Origin: Ferruginibacter sp.
GTDB taxonomy: Bacteria > Bacteroidota > Bacteroidia > Chitinophagales > Chitinophagaceae
DNA length: 64,000 nt
Reading direction: 5' to 3'
NCBI GenBank assembly: GCA_025350645.1
Contig: JANXXM010000125.1
Location: 1 to 64,000, forward strand
The position numbers and the translations under genes are program-made. Numbering within the stretch: the stretch's first letter is position 1; every line of letters begins with the position of its first letter. The notes under the pieces were generated by a model, which saw nothing but the letters and a program-made list of their open reading frames with translations, did not search any database and was not told the DNA's origin. Of this stretch, positions 27,915-39,655 are shown one piece after another.

Positions 27915-29510
27915 TTATAACTCTTGTAACAAAGTAAATTGTTGAGATAAACCCTCGGTGTTTTTATACAACTCTTTTAAAAAATCTTTTCCATAAATAG
28001 CATAGTAGGGCAATATATTATCTATTCTTTCCTGCAACAGACCACCGGGGTAAAGTGCATTTTTTATTTTATGTATCTGCCGTTGCTGTGCATCAAATTT
28101 TTTCTTCTCAGCCTTTAGCATTTTCTTTTCTACAATCTCTAATCTGTTCAAAGCCTGTATGGCAAGGGAGTGTACATGGCAATTCAATGTGCTATCTACA
28201 TTACCGGCAGTAATTTTTATTTTTTCGTACGCCTGTTTTACGAGTTCTTTTTCCTCTTTCAAATCCAGCTTTACACTCGTTTCTTTTTTCACCAGCTCTT
28301 CCAGTAAAATTTTTTCACTCTTAAAAATATCGTTTTGCTGCAAGCCCAGTGCCGCAATTTTTTGAGCAGTTTTTTTATTTATCACCGCAAAAGAATTTCT
28401 TAAAATAAGCATCGGGAAAAATGCACCTGCTGCTTCAAAAACTTTTTTCAGTTCCAGCCAGTAAGCAATTTCCCCGCCACCGCCTATAAAAGCAATATCC
28501 GGCAAAATCATTTCCTGAAATACAGGGCGCAATATTACATTGGGGCTAAATTTTTCGGCATTTGTTTTCAGTTCCTCAAATAACTCCTCTTGTGTAAACT
28601 GATGTTTAGTATTTGCTATTGCAAAACCATTGGCTGTTTTTTCTATTCTTTCCCTGCTGTTATTTTCCAGGTAAAATAAATTAATATCTCTGCCCGCCGC
28701 CTGCACTTTATACACTGCCGGAAAAGCAGTCACCGTCTCACTTACAGCGGTATGAGAAAATTGATCCGCTAATTCTTTTTGTATAATTGATGCAAATTCA
28801 TTTTTCAACAATTTATTATCGGGCAATAAAATAACCAGGCCTAATTCATTAAATAATTCGTGTACAAAATTAAAAGTTGCCCGTTCAATGGTTGTTCCTA
28901 TGATGTAAGCGTTCTTTACAGCAGTTAATATTTCTGCAGCATTTTTTTCTACAGAAAGCTGCCCTTCTATTTCATTAATTATTTGTAAAAATGCAGCATC
29001 AATTTTCATTCTGCCTACGGCACCTTTTTGTTGCGTTGTCCATTGGTAATGTTTTTCATTGATGTGTACTTCACCCAGTTCCTGCAGGTCGGCATCTTCG
29101 CTGCCCATATAGTAAACGGGTATAAATTTTTTACCCGGCATGGTTTCATTAAGTTCATCGCTCAGTTTTATTGCATGGAGTATTTTGTAAATAAAATATA
29201 AGTGTCCTGTAAAAATATTGGGCTGGTGTGCAGTGCAAATAGTAAAGGTATTTTCGCTCAAAAGTGAATCAATATTGGCTTTTAGCTTATCAGATTTTTG
29301 TTTATCTGCATATTGCTGCTCCAAAACATTTACCAATAACTTTCTATTTACAGGAAATTTTTGCCTGTCTTCCACCGCTTTTTTTATTCCCTCAATATTA
29401 GTCTTGTAATTATAAAAATTATTTAACGCAGGCAAGGCATCTACATAATCCAAAACCAATTTGGAAAATGCATTAGTTTGCAGATAAGAAATTTTATTAG
29501 TAATAAACAT
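27915..29510 (-). CDS. bshC: Bacillithiol biosynthesis cysteine-adding enzyme BshC
   Basis: 531 residues, typical length. It is predicted to ligate cysteine to glucosaminyl-malate, the last step of bacillithiol synthesis, in the cytosol. Family signatures are 'CTAHQPNIFTGHLYFIYKI', 'PVYYMGSEDADLQELGEV' (HIGH-like nucleotidyl-transferase fold), 'RPVFQEMILPDIAFIGGGGEIAYW' and a long C-terminal coiled coil ('KMLKAEKKKFDAQQRQIHKIK'). It indicates that this Bacteroidota organism uses bacillithiol as its thiol buffer. bshA and bshB are not in the window. Confidence 0.93.
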   Translation of the reverse strand: MFITNKISYLQTNAFSKLVLDYVDALPALNNFYNYKTNIEGIKKAVEDRQKFPVNRKLLVNVLEQQYADKQKSDKLKANIDSLLSENTFTICTAHQPNIFTGHLYFIYKILHAIKLSDELNETMPGKKFIPVYYMGSEDADLQELGEVHINEKHYQWTTQQKGAVGRMKIDAAFLQIINEIEGQLSVEKNAAEILTAVKNAYIIGTTIERATFNFVHELFNELGLVILLPDNKLLKNEFASIIQKELADQFSHTAVSETVTAFPAVYKVQAAGRDINLFYLENNSRERIEKTANGFAIANTKHQFTQEELFEELKTNAEKFSPNVILRPVFQEMILPDIAFIGGGGEIAYWLELKKVFEAAGAFFPMLILRNSFAVINKKTAQKIAALGLQQNDIFKSEKILLEELVKKETSVKLDLKEEKELVKQAYEKIKITAGNVDSTLNCHVHSLAIQALNRLEIVEKKMLKAEKKKFDAQQRQIHKIKNALYPGGLLQERIDNILPYYAIYGKDFLKELYKNTEGLSQQFTLLQEL

Positions 29511-29556
29511 TTAATAAATTATTTTTCAACCGAACGATAAACCAATGATATGCGGT

Positions 29557-29690
29557 TTATTGTTTAGGCACAAACATTAATAATTCTCCGAGTTCTTTGT
29601 CTGTAGGATTTTTTTTTCAGATTTGTCATAAGAGGTGTATATTTTTTACTCAACTGTTTTTATTGCCTATCGAATGCTGGTGTGGGTAAT
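29557..29690 (-). pseudogene. Remnant of a RelE/ParE-like toxin gene
   Basis: Read on the minus strand directly after the antitoxin remnant, the frame gives LPTPAFDRQ-stop-KQLSKKYTPLMTNLKKK, then a +1/-1 shift at an A9 run into NPTDKELGELLMFVPKQ-stop. This matches the N-terminal half of Bacteroidota RelE/ParE-type toxins ('...F.R.LK.L.KKY.SL..DL..L...L..NP..G..L'). The C-terminal half is missing. Confidence 0.6.
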
Positions 29691-29693
29691 ATA

Positions 29694-29899
29694 TTAAAAC
29701 TGATTGTATAATTGCCTTGCTGTTTTCAATTTTAATTTACCTTTTTTTTCTACAATTAAATTTTCTACAGCCTATTTTATCTTTTCCATCAACATGCCAT
29801 TTCATTAGTAATTGTTTTCGCTTATACATAAGACAACCTTTTTAGCACTTCCATTAAATGTATAGCTTTATTGTCTTTGATGTCTAATAAAACTTTCAT
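29694..29899 (-). pseudogene. Remnant of a RelB/Phd-like antitoxin gene
   Basis: From the ATG at 29899 the frame reads MKVLLDIKDNKAIHLMEVLK, then RLSYV, then TAA, then AKTITNEMA. After a frameshift it continues AVENLIVEKKGKLKLKTARQ, ending LYNQF-stop at 29694. This is the layout of the small Bacteroidota antitoxin that begins MKVLLDIKD and ends in a KGK-LK-RPA/TA-LL-EL tail just before its toxin gene. It is clearly inactivated by one stop and one shift. Confidence 0.7.
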
Positions 29900-29934
29900 A
29901 TTGTTTGCATTTTAAAACATTTTTAAAATACCAA

Positions 29935-31245
29935 TTAGTTTATTATCTCCCCTTCCAAATCATAATCGTACGCCTTCGTAATTTTAACCATCACAAAATC
30001 GCCGGGCTGTAATTTTTTTGTGGTGTTTATAATTACTTCATTATCTACTTCTACACTGTCAAATTCTGTGCGGCCAATATATCTTCCACTTTCTCTTTTA
30101 TCTACCAGTACTTTAAAAATTTTGCCCAATTTTTCCTGGTTTTTTTCTAGCGAAATTTCCATTTGCACATCCATTATTTCTCTTGCCCGTTCTTCTTTTT
30201 CTTCTGCGGGAATATCATCAATTAAACCATGAGCGCTCGTATCTTCCTCATGGCTGTAGGTAAAAATTCCTACTCTGTCAAACCGCATTTTTTCTAGAAA
30301 AGTTTTTAGTTCTTCCACATCATCTCTTGTTTCGCCGGGGAAGCCGGCTATGAGTGTGGTGCGTAGGCAAATACCCGGAACCTTTGCCCGTATTGCGTTT
30401 ACGAGTTCCTCCATTTCTGAGCGGGTAATATTTCGTTTCATTGCATGCAGCATATTATTTGCCGCATGTTGCAAAGGCATATCCAGGTATTTGCAAATAT
30501 TATCATGCGCATTCATGGCATCTAATATTTCCATAGGGAATTTTGAGGGGTAAGCATAATGCAATCTTATCCACTGCAAACCCGGTATTACTGCAAGCTC
30601 ATTAAGCAAACGGGGCAGCTCTCTTTTTTTATAAATATCCAACCCATAATAAGTAAGTTCCTGTGCTATGAGCATTATTTCTTTTACGCCACGTTGCACG
30701 AGTTGTTTGGCTTCTGCTACCAAACTTTCTATAGTGCGGCTCACATGTTTGCCCCGCATAAGCGGTATGGCACAAAATGAGCAGGTGCGGTTGCAGCCCT
30801 CGCTTATTTTCATATATGCGTAGTGGCTGGGTGTGGCCAGCAGCCTCTCTCCTATTAACTCTCCTTTATAATCTGCTTCAAATTTTTTGAGTATTTGTGG
30901 CAGTTCCATTGTACCAAAAAATGCATCTACCTCTGGTATTTCTTCTTCTAAATTATTTCGGTAGCGCTCGCTGAGGCAGCCGGTTACATACACTTTATCC
31001 AGCTTGCCTTTTTTCTTTAGTGCCACATTATCCAGTATGGTATTTATGCTTTCTTCTTTAGCCTTATCTATAAAACCGCAGGTATTTATAATTACAATAT
31101 TATGATCCAGCTTGCCGTTTTCGTGTACGGTATCAATATCATTTGCCAGCAATTGGCCACTAAGTACTTCACTATCCACCATGTTTTTACTACAACCGAG
31201 CGTTATAATATTTACCTTATCCCGTTTTATTGTTTTTGTCTTCAT
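29935..31245 (-). CDS. rimO: Ribosomal protein S12 methylthiotransferase RimO
   Basis: 436 residues from the ATG at 31245. The in-frame ATG at 31278 is upstream of the -7 box and would not be on the transcript. It is a radical-SAM enzyme that methylthiolates Asp in ribosomal protein S12. The N-terminal UPF0004 domain has conserved cysteines ('TLGCSKNMVDSE', 'NTCGFI', 'GCLSERY'). The radical-SAM cluster is CNRTCSFC near residue 140, and a C-terminal TRAM domain follows. The order of cysteine motifs and 'LGCSKN' favour RimO over MiaB. It is monocistronic. Confidence 0.94.
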   Translation of the reverse strand: MKTKTIKRDKVNIITLGCSKNMVDSEVLSGQLLANDIDTVHENGKLDHNIVIINTCGFIDKAKEESINTILDNVALKKKGKLDKVYVTGCLSERYRNNLEEEIPEVDAFFGTMELPQILKKFEADYKGELIGERLLATPSHYAYMKISEGCNRTCSFCAIPLMRGKHVSRTIESLVAEAKQLVQRGVKEIMLIAQELTYYGLDIYKKRELPRLLNELAVIPGLQWIRLHYAYPSKFPMEILDAMNAHDNICKYLDMPLQHAANNMLHAMKRNITRSEMEELVNAIRAKVPGICLRTTLIAGFPGETRDDVEELKTFLEKMRFDRVGIFTYSHEEDTSAHGLIDDIPAEEKEERAREIMDVQMEISLEKNQEKLGKIFKVLVDKRESGRYIGRTEFDSVEVDNEVIINTTKKLQPGDFVMVKITKAYDYDLEGEIIN

Positions 31246-31256
31246 AATGTAAAGGC

Positions 31257-31265
31257 GCAAAGGTA
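31257..31265 (-). promoter_or_regulatory. -7 promoter box of rimO
   Basis: On the minus strand this reads TACCTTTGC and matches TAnnTTTG. It lies 12 bp upstream of the ATG at 31245, implying a very short leader, and settles the start codon. Confidence 0.7.
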
Positions 31266-33821
<2,556 letters not shown>

Positions 33822-33841
33822 CTTTTTTAGCATTCATATAC

Positions 33842-33873
33842 ACCTGCATCTTTAGAAGTTGCAGGTTTTTTTG
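33842..33873 (+). terminator. Intrinsic terminator of the GH97 gene
   Basis: ACCTGCA (33842-33848) pairs with TGCAGGT (33860-33866) and is followed by a run of Ts, 20 bp after the stop codon. Confidence 0.88.
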
Positions 33874-34021
33874 TGGCTATAACACCCGAAGATAATCCGT
33901 TATTTTTTTTACTAATATTACTAAAAGTAAAAAAAAAATAACCCAATAAAACTGTTTTTTTATTTATTATGTAATTAGCTGCGTTAAATATTTCCATTAC
34001 AATTTTACCGTAAAACTAATT

Positions 34022-34750
34022 ATGAAAAAAAATACCGGGCTAGCTTTTGTTTTTTGCTGTAGCAGTATTTGCTCTTATGCACAAACTAAATCCGTAAAAA
34101 ATGTAAACCAGTTTATAGATTTTACTATTGGCATTGGTGGCCAACAAGGCTCTGCAGCTATTGCATATCTATACAATTGACAACTGGGTAAAAAAGAAAA
34201 TTTGAAGCTGGTATTGGTGCAAGGTTTACATCTTACTTTGCTGGAAGCAAGTACTACACTACCGCTCCTGCAATACTCACTACAGGCAAAACAGGACCTG
34301 CTGTATTTTTCGGAGATGATATATCGGCAAATATTGACAGCTTTCAATTAAAAAATTTCAGGTTAATGCGCAATCTTTCTATTAACTTAGGGTATAATAT
34401 TACATCTAAATGGTATGCAGGGTTTAATATAGATGCTATAGGCGTAAGTTTTGGAAGCAGCAGGCAGGGTATTTATTATTCCAATGCAACAACCGGCACT
34501 GTAGCCAATGCAAAGCCCACATCACTTAATATTTTACTGGTAAGCGATAATGATCGTGGCACAATAAACAGCGAATTTTTTACCCGGTTATGCCTTTAAT
34601 AAGCGGTGGAGTGTAAAAGTTGCATTTGAATTTTTATTTGCAGAATACACTACAAATACACAGGTACAAACAACGCCAACCGGATTAAAAAATGATCGTT
34701 TCCGTAATAAAGTTTCTGCCCTTGGGGTAGGCATTTCTTATCATCTTTAA
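34022..34750 (+). pseudogene. Outer-membrane barrel protein, broken by a stop and two frameshifts
   Basis: The frame starts MKKNTGLAFVFCCSS with a signal peptide (SYAQ), continues in barrel style to 'IAYLYN', then meets TGA (34178-34180, in place of an expected Trp). Near the A-runs at 34190-34200 it shifts frame and continues 'KFEAGIGARFTSYFAGSKYYTT...' for about 130 codons, then shifts back near 34577-34590 into 'YAFNKRWSVKVAFEFLFAEYTT' and ends 'SALGVGISYHL'. Joined, the pieces form one coherent 240-residue barrel protein, so this is a decayed gene rather than separate small ones. Confidence 0.82.
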
Positions 34751-34761
34751 AATATATTATT

Positions 34762-35199
34762 ATGAAAAGTTTTGTTCATGCTGCAGCTATATGCTGTGTG
34801 ATTTATTTTTCTGCTTGCAAAAAAAGTGAACCTGCTACAGCTCAAGTTACGCAGGTGACAGATACTACTTTTAACATTAATGCAGCTACACTTTTAAAAC
34901 AGGGCAGTTTTACCGGCAACATGAATTACAGTGTATCTGGCACTGTAAAATTGTACAGCTATCAAAGTAAAAATTACCTCTATCTGGAAAACTATAATGG
35001 CAGCAGCGGTCTGGATCTTAGAGTGTATATCAGTACAACTATGCAGGCTTCGCAATTTGTATCGCTTGGTAAAATATAGGCCAATAGCGGCTCTCAGCTT
35101 TACCTTATCTCCGCACCGCCAGATTTTACCACGTACAATAAAGTACTCATCTGGTGCCAGCAATACAGTGTTTTATTTGACTCATCTTCTTTAAACTAA
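34762..35199 (+). pseudogene. DM13-domain lipoprotein with an in-frame stop
   Basis: A lipoprotein signal (lipobox 'YFSAC', Cys near residue 19) is followed by a DM13-like domain ('GSFTGNMNYSVSGTVKLY', 'GLDLRVYIS', 'FVSLGKI'). An in-frame TAG at 35077-35079 cuts it after 105 codons, but the same frame continues 'ANSGSQLYLISAPPDFTTY' and ends 'VLIWCQQYSVLFDSSSLN', completing the domain including its conserved 'IWC'. The TAG is a likely CAG (Gln) to TAG change. It starts 11 bp after the broken barrel gene and 21 bp before the YceI gene. Confidence 0.82.
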
Positions 35200-35220
35200 A
35201 TTTTAAACTAACCACTTTTT

Positions 35221-35763
35221 ATGAAAAAAATTATTTTAGGTTTTACTTTGTGCTTCGTATTTTTTACCATCACGGCACAGCAAATTTACAAGGCTACTGA
35301 TGCGGGCAGTAAAATACATTTTATTATTAAAAACTTTGGGATAAAAACGGGTGGCGATTTTACCGGGCTTGCAGGTATTGTAAAATTTGATACAAAAAAC
35401 CTAGAGGCATCTTACTTTAATGTAACAGTACAATCTACCTCAATAGATACTGACAATGGCAGCAGGGACGGGCATTTGCGCAAGGCAGAATATTTTGATG
35501 CGGCTACTTACCCACAAATAAAAATTATCAGTACAAAAATTACGGCATCTACAGTTGCAGGTCGTTTTTATGTGTTTGCAAATCTTACCATAAAAGGTGT
35601 TACTAAACCTATTGAATTTGGTTTTAGCGCCCTGCCACAAAATGACGGTTATTTTTTTGAAGGCCAATTCAATATTAACCGAAGGGATTTTGGTGTAGGA
35701 GGAAACAGCATGTCGCTTGCAGATAAACTTTTAGTAAAACTAGCGGTAAATGCAATAAAATAA
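35221..35763 (+). CDS. YceI family periplasmic protein
   Basis: 180 residues, intact. The signal peptide ends TITAQ (about residue 19). The YceI lipocalin-like domain shows 'IHFIIKNFGIKTGGDFTGLAG', 'STSIDTDNGSRDGHLRKAEYFDA', 'LTIKGVTKPIEF' and 'NRRDFGVGG'. Family members bind isoprenoid-type ligands in the periplasm; the physiological role is unclear. It is the only undamaged gene in a run of four decayed ones, so it may be under selection, or simply not yet hit. Confidence 0.9.
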   Translation: MKKIILGFTLCFVFFTITAQQIYKATDAGSKIHFIIKNFGIKTGGDFTGLAGIVKFDTKNLEASYFNVTVQSTSIDTDNGSRDGHLRKAEYFDAATYPQIKIISTKITASTVAGRFYVFANLTIKGVTKPIEFGFSALPQNDGYFFEGQFNINRRDFGVGGNSMSLADKLLVKLAVNAIK

Positions 35764-35767
35764 GCGT

Positions 35768-36259
35768 ATGAAAATTAAACTACTTGTACAACCCGCTTTG
35801 GATGAAATTGCTAAAACCCTTGCTGCGCTGACGAATGAGCAGTACTACATGCCTTGCTGTCTGCTAAATGACGCTAGTATAGGCTAGCATGTAAGGCATA
35901 TTATTGAATTATACGGTTGCGTAATAAATGCCTATCACAATGGCATGCTGTGTTATGACGATAGAAAGAGAGATAACAAAACGGAAATAAACAGACAACA
36001 TGCTACTGCGCTCCTTCGTTTAATTAGTAGCCGAATAGAAAATGAAAATAGAGACATGATTATACATACTTCTGTAGCGGGAAAAACTTTTAGCGTATCA
36101 ACTAATTATCATAGAGAAATATTGTACAATGCGGAGCACACCGTACAGCACATGGCGCTTATACGGGTAGCAATACAATTTGCAAGCGATGTGGTATTGC
36201 CACCGGATTTTGGTGTAGCATCATCTACCATTAAATACAGAAAACAATGTGTACAGTAA
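35768..36259 (+). pseudogene. DinB-like protein with an in-frame stop
   Basis: From the ATG at 35768 the frame reads MKIKLLVQPALDEIAKTLAA..., meets TAG at 35885-35887 within 'SIG-stop-HVRHIIELYG' (Gln expected), and continues to a TAA at 36257. The rest has the DinB superfamily pattern, with metal-ligand-type histidines ('HVRHIIELY', 'NYHREILYNAEHTVQHMALIRVA'). Apart from the single stop the 163-codon frame is complete. It overlaps the next gene's ATG by 13 bp. Confidence 0.8.
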
Positions 36260-36510
36260 CTTACCTGCCCTCTGCAAACGGCTTTTATCTTACAAGCAAC
36301 AGGGATGAAAAAAGTACAAGGCCCGCAGCATTGCCCCCCGCTGTTTATTTTTTAAATGGCAGTAAAATTATTTACCCAAAAGATGCACAAGGGTGCGGTA
36401 CATGGATAGCACTTAAGATAATACAGATGCATTGTGCAAGAAGAAAAAAAACATCAGCAACTTATAGCAACATCATTGGAAGGTTTGCGGCTATTATAGC
36501 CGGGAGATAA
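36247..36510 (+). pseudogene. NRDE/TANGO2-like protein, truncated
   Basis: The start 'MCTVTYLPSANGFYLTSNRDE' and 'RPAALPPAVYFL', 'GTWIAL' are the classic N-terminus of the NRDE (TANGO2-like) family, whose members run to about 230-270 residues. After about 57 residues the frame becomes non-homologous ('KIIQMHCARRKKTSATYS') and stops at 87 codons. The C-terminal two thirds are absent, so the gene is a remnant of an overlapping DinB-NRDE pair. Confidence 0.75.
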
Positions 36511-36605
36511 GGTTATTTATACCTTAATTTCAGCTACAGAAGTATAAGGTTTTTATCAGTAAGTTTGTTATACCGACATACCGGGTCAAATATGGCTTTT
36601 TCCCC

Positions 36606-36614
36606 TATCTTTGC
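36606..36614 (+). promoter_or_regulatory. -7 promoter box of secDF
   Basis: TATCTTTGC matches TAnnTTTG and lies 46 bp upstream of the secDF start codon. Confidence 0.7.
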
Positions 36615-36659
36615 CAACTTGTAAAAATTAACATAGCTTATAATTAAAGTATTTTTATT

Positions 36660-39602
36660 ATGAAACTGAAAGGTTTAGTTTGGTTTTTTACCATTGCACT
36701 TCTTTTAATATCTATTTGGGAACTCTCTTACACTTTTGTAGTAAGAAGTTATGAAAGCCAGGTAAGAAAAGAGGCAGAAAGGCTTACAAAAAATGATGTA
36801 GCTAATATGAATGCAGATGATAAAGAAGATATTATCAAAGCAAAAACAATTCATATACTGGATAGTACCAAAGAAAAGAAAATTTACCCGCTCGTGGGTA
36901 CCACTTACCAAAAATGTAAAGAGTACGAACTTAACCTTGGGCTGGACCTTCAGGGTGGTATGAGCGTGACCATGGATGTGAGCTTGGAAGGATTACTAAA
37001 ATCCCAGAGCAATAACCCCAAAGACAGCACGCTGCTAAAAGCCCTGCAGGGCGCAAGACTTGCTAAACTTAACAGCGATAAAAATTTCATAAACCTTTTT
37101 GCAGAAGCATATGCACAGCAAAATGGCGCAGGCAAATTATCTTCCATATTTGCAGGCCCCAATAAGGATATTAAAATTGGTGATAATGATAATACTGTTA
37201 CTGATAAATTGCTGGTGGTAGGTAAAGGAGCTATTAACCAAACCTATAAAATATTACAGAAGCGTATAGATAAATTCGGTGTAGCACAACCCAACATTAA
37301 CCTGGATGCAAACAAAGGCGTTATAAACGTAGAACTGGCGGGCATTACAAACAAGCAGCGGGTAAGAGATTTTCTTACTTCCTCTGCAAACCTACAGTTT
37401 TGGAGCATCAAAACACTCACGTCGAAAGATTTTACCTCTTTTTTTGAGGCAGATAAATCACTAGCAAAATACCTCAAAGGTGTTTCTAAAGATACTGCTT
37501 TTGCAAAAAATGATTCTGTAAATAATATTTTAAATACCATCATCAGTTTTCCTGTAGATCCTAAAACCGGGCAGTCATATAACGCACCATATATTGGTAA
37601 TGTAGCAAAAAAAGATACATCGCTTTTAAACAGTTACCTGAGCAACCCCGCATTTACGAGTGTTCTTAGCAGCAATATTAAATTGATATACGGCGTAGAA
37701 CAAAAAGGTAAAAATGATATTGCGTTTTTTGAATTGTATGCAGTGGAAAGAATAAACGGTACAGATAAAGCACCTATGGAAGGCGAAAGTGTAGCTGAGG
37801 CTAGCCAGAGCTATGATGAAAAAGGTGGTCCATCCATTAAAATGCAAATGACAGCAACGGGTTCTAAAACATGGGCAAACCTAACAGAAAAAAATACCGG
37901 AAATTTTGTAGGTATTTCTCTGGATGATATCATGTACTCAGCCCCATCAGTAAAAGGAAAAATAGATGGTGGCAATACAGAAATAAGCGGTTCATTTACG
38001 GTGGAAGCGGCACAGGATCTTGCCAACGTTTTAAAATCTGGAAAGCTGGATGCACCCGCAAAAATAGTACAGGAGCAGGTTGTAGGTGCTACGCTGGGTA
38101 AAGAAGCAGTAAACGGCGGTGCTATGGCATTTCTTATTGCCTTTATTGTAATATTCGGGCTTATGTTATTGTACTATAACAGTGCAGGCTGGATAGCAAA
38201 TATTGCGCTTATTTTAAACCTTGTATTTACAGTGGGTGTACTGGCCATGTTTGGCTTTACGCTTACGGCTGCCGGTATTGCGGGGCTGGTGCTCACTATT
38301 GGTATGGCAGTAGATACTAACGTAATTATTTTTGAAAGAATAAAAGAAGAACTCACCAAAGGTAAATCTTACCCGCAGGCAGTAAGCGATGGTTACAAAC
38401 GTTCACTGGCACCCGTGCTGGATGCTCACGTTACTTCTTTGCTTACAGCTTTCGTTTTATTATATTTTGGTTTAGGCCCCGTATTAGGTTTTGCCACTAC
38501 ACAAATCATTGGTATTTTATTGTCTTTGTTCTGCGGTATTTTAGTATCAAGATTAATTACAGATTTACGTACAGATAAAAATCATCACTTTAATTATTTT
38601 ACGAGTATTTCAAAAAAAATATTTAAGCATGCCAGTTATGATTTTATCGGCAAAAGAAAATATGCGTATATACTTTCTGCAATAGTATTAACAGCAGGTG
38701 TGGCCTCTTTCTTTCATGGTTTTAATGAGGGAGTAGAGTTTAAAGGCGGGCGCAGTTATACGGTATCTTTTACAAAACCTGTAAAAAATGATGATGTACG
38801 GGATGATCTTAAAACAGCTTTTGCAAATGAATTTCCTTCTATAAAAACAGTGGGAGATGCAAGGCATTTAAATATTACAACCTCTTACCTTATAGGCAGA
38901 GAAAATGCAGATGAGCAGGTGCAGCAAAAATTATTTGAAGGGCTTAAAAAAGTATTGCCACAAGGTTTAACGTATGCACAGTTTTCTAAAAATAATGTGC
39001 AGAGTTCTACAACAGTGCAACCATCTATATCAGATGATTTAAAAAAAGGTGCTATTAAGGCAACCATCTTTGCCATGCTAATGATATTTTTTTATATTTT
39101 CATTCGTTTTAGGGATTGGAGATATTCCGCAGGAACAATCGTTACACTTATACATGATGTACTGGTAACGCTTGCGGTGTTCTCGTTCTTTAAAGACATT
39201 GTACCTTTTCCGCTGGAGATAGACCAGCATTTTATTGCAGCTATACTCACCGTTATTGGTTTTTCTATGAACGATACGGTAATTGTATTTGACAGAATTA
39301 GAGAATACAGCAGAGATATGAAAGGTACTTCTAAAATAACCATCATAAACAAAGCGATAAACGATACGCTTAGCCGTACCGTAATGACGTCGCTTACGGT
39401 ATTTGTAACCCTGCTTATTCTATTTATATTTGGTGGCGAAGTAACCCGCGGGTTTGCATTTGCTATGCTTATAGGTGTGGTTACGGGTACTTATTCTTCA
39501 ATATTTGTAGGAGCACCAGTATTGGTAGATTTTGCAAAAGATAAACCACTGGGCGCTGCATCAGCAATAAAAACTAAAAAAGTAAAAGCACCGGAGCTTT
39601 AA
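36660..39602 (+). CDS. secDF: Protein translocase SecDF, fused SecD and SecF
   Basis: 980 residues, a fusion of SecD (about 1-640) and SecF (about 650-980), as is usual in Bacteroidota. It uses the proton gradient to help Sec export from the periplasmic side. Visible features are 'LGLDLQGGMSVTMDV' near residue 95, a large periplasmic domain, 'LVLTIGMAVDTNVIIFERIKEE' (SecD TM motif) and the SecF counterpart 'VIGFSMNDTVIVFDRIREY'. About 12 membrane segments are expected. It is monocistronic, with its own -7 box and a strong terminator. Confidence 0.96.
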   Translation: MKLKGLVWFFTIALLLISIWELSYTFVVRSYESQVRKEAERLTKNDVANMNADDKEDIIKAKTIHILDSTKEKKIYPLVGTTYQKCKEYELNLGLDLQGGMSVTMDVSLEGLLKSQSNNPKDSTLLKALQGARLAKLNSDKNFINLFAEAYAQQNGAGKLSSIFAGPNKDIKIGDNDNTVTDKLLVVGKGAINQTYKILQKRIDKFGVAQPNINLDANKGVINVELAGITNKQRVRDFLTSSANLQFWSIKTLTSKDFTSFFEADKSLAKYLKGVSKDTAFAKNDSVNNILNTIISFPVDPKTGQSYNAPYIGNVAKKDTSLLNSYLSNPAFTSVLSSNIKLIYGVEQKGKNDIAFFELYAVERINGTDKAPMEGESVAEASQSYDEKGGPSIKMQMTATGSKTWANLTEKNTGNFVGISLDDIMYSAPSVKGKIDGGNTEISGSFTVEAAQDLANVLKSGKLDAPAKIVQEQVVGATLGKEAVNGGAMAFLIAFIVIFGLMLLYYNSAGWIANIALILNLVFTVGVLAMFGFTLTAAGIAGLVLTIGMAVDTNVIIFERIKEELTKGKSYPQAVSDGYKRSLAPVLDAHVTSLLTAFVLLYFGLGPVLGFATTQIIGILLSLFCGILVSRLITDLRTDKNHHFNYFTSISKKIFKHASYDFIGKRKYAYILSAIVLTAGVASFFHGFNEGVEFKGGRSYTVSFTKPVKNDDVRDDLKTAFANEFPSIKTVGDARHLNITTSYLIGRENADEQVQQKLFEGLKKVLPQGLTYAQFSKNNVQSSTTVQPSISDDLKKGAIKATIFAMLMIFFYIFIRFRDWRYSAGTIVTLIHDVLVTLAVFSFFKDIVPFPLEIDQHFIAAILTVIGFSMNDTVIVFDRIREYSRDMKGTSKITIINKAINDTLSRTVMTSLTVFVTLLILFIFGGEVTRGFAFAMLIGVVTGTYSSIFVGAPVLVDFAKDKPLGAASAIKTKKVKAPEL

Positions 39603-39624
39603 AAATAATTTATCTTAATTATAC

Positions 39625-39655
39625 ATCCCTGTCATTTTTTGATGGGGATTTTTTA
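39625..39655 (+). terminator. Intrinsic terminator of secDF
   Basis: A 10-bp stem (ATCCCTGTCA with TGATGGGGAT, two wobble pairs) has a T5 loop and is followed by TTTTTTA. Confidence 0.88.

Noticed and set aside
34366-34599. Short open frame that could be called a separate gene
   Set aside because: It is the middle, frame-shifted part of the broken barrel gene 34022-34750; its ends join coherently to the flanking pieces.
35945-36259. Independent 104-codon gene
   Set aside because: It is the part of the DinB-like gene after the in-frame TAG; homology-like pattern extends upstream of its ATG.
34022-36260. Lineage-wide stop-codon reassignment as the explanation for in-frame stops
   Set aside because: The stops are of three kinds (TAG, TGA, and TAA in the antitoxin relic), frameshifts accompany them, and TAG and TGA end ordinary intact genes in the same window.
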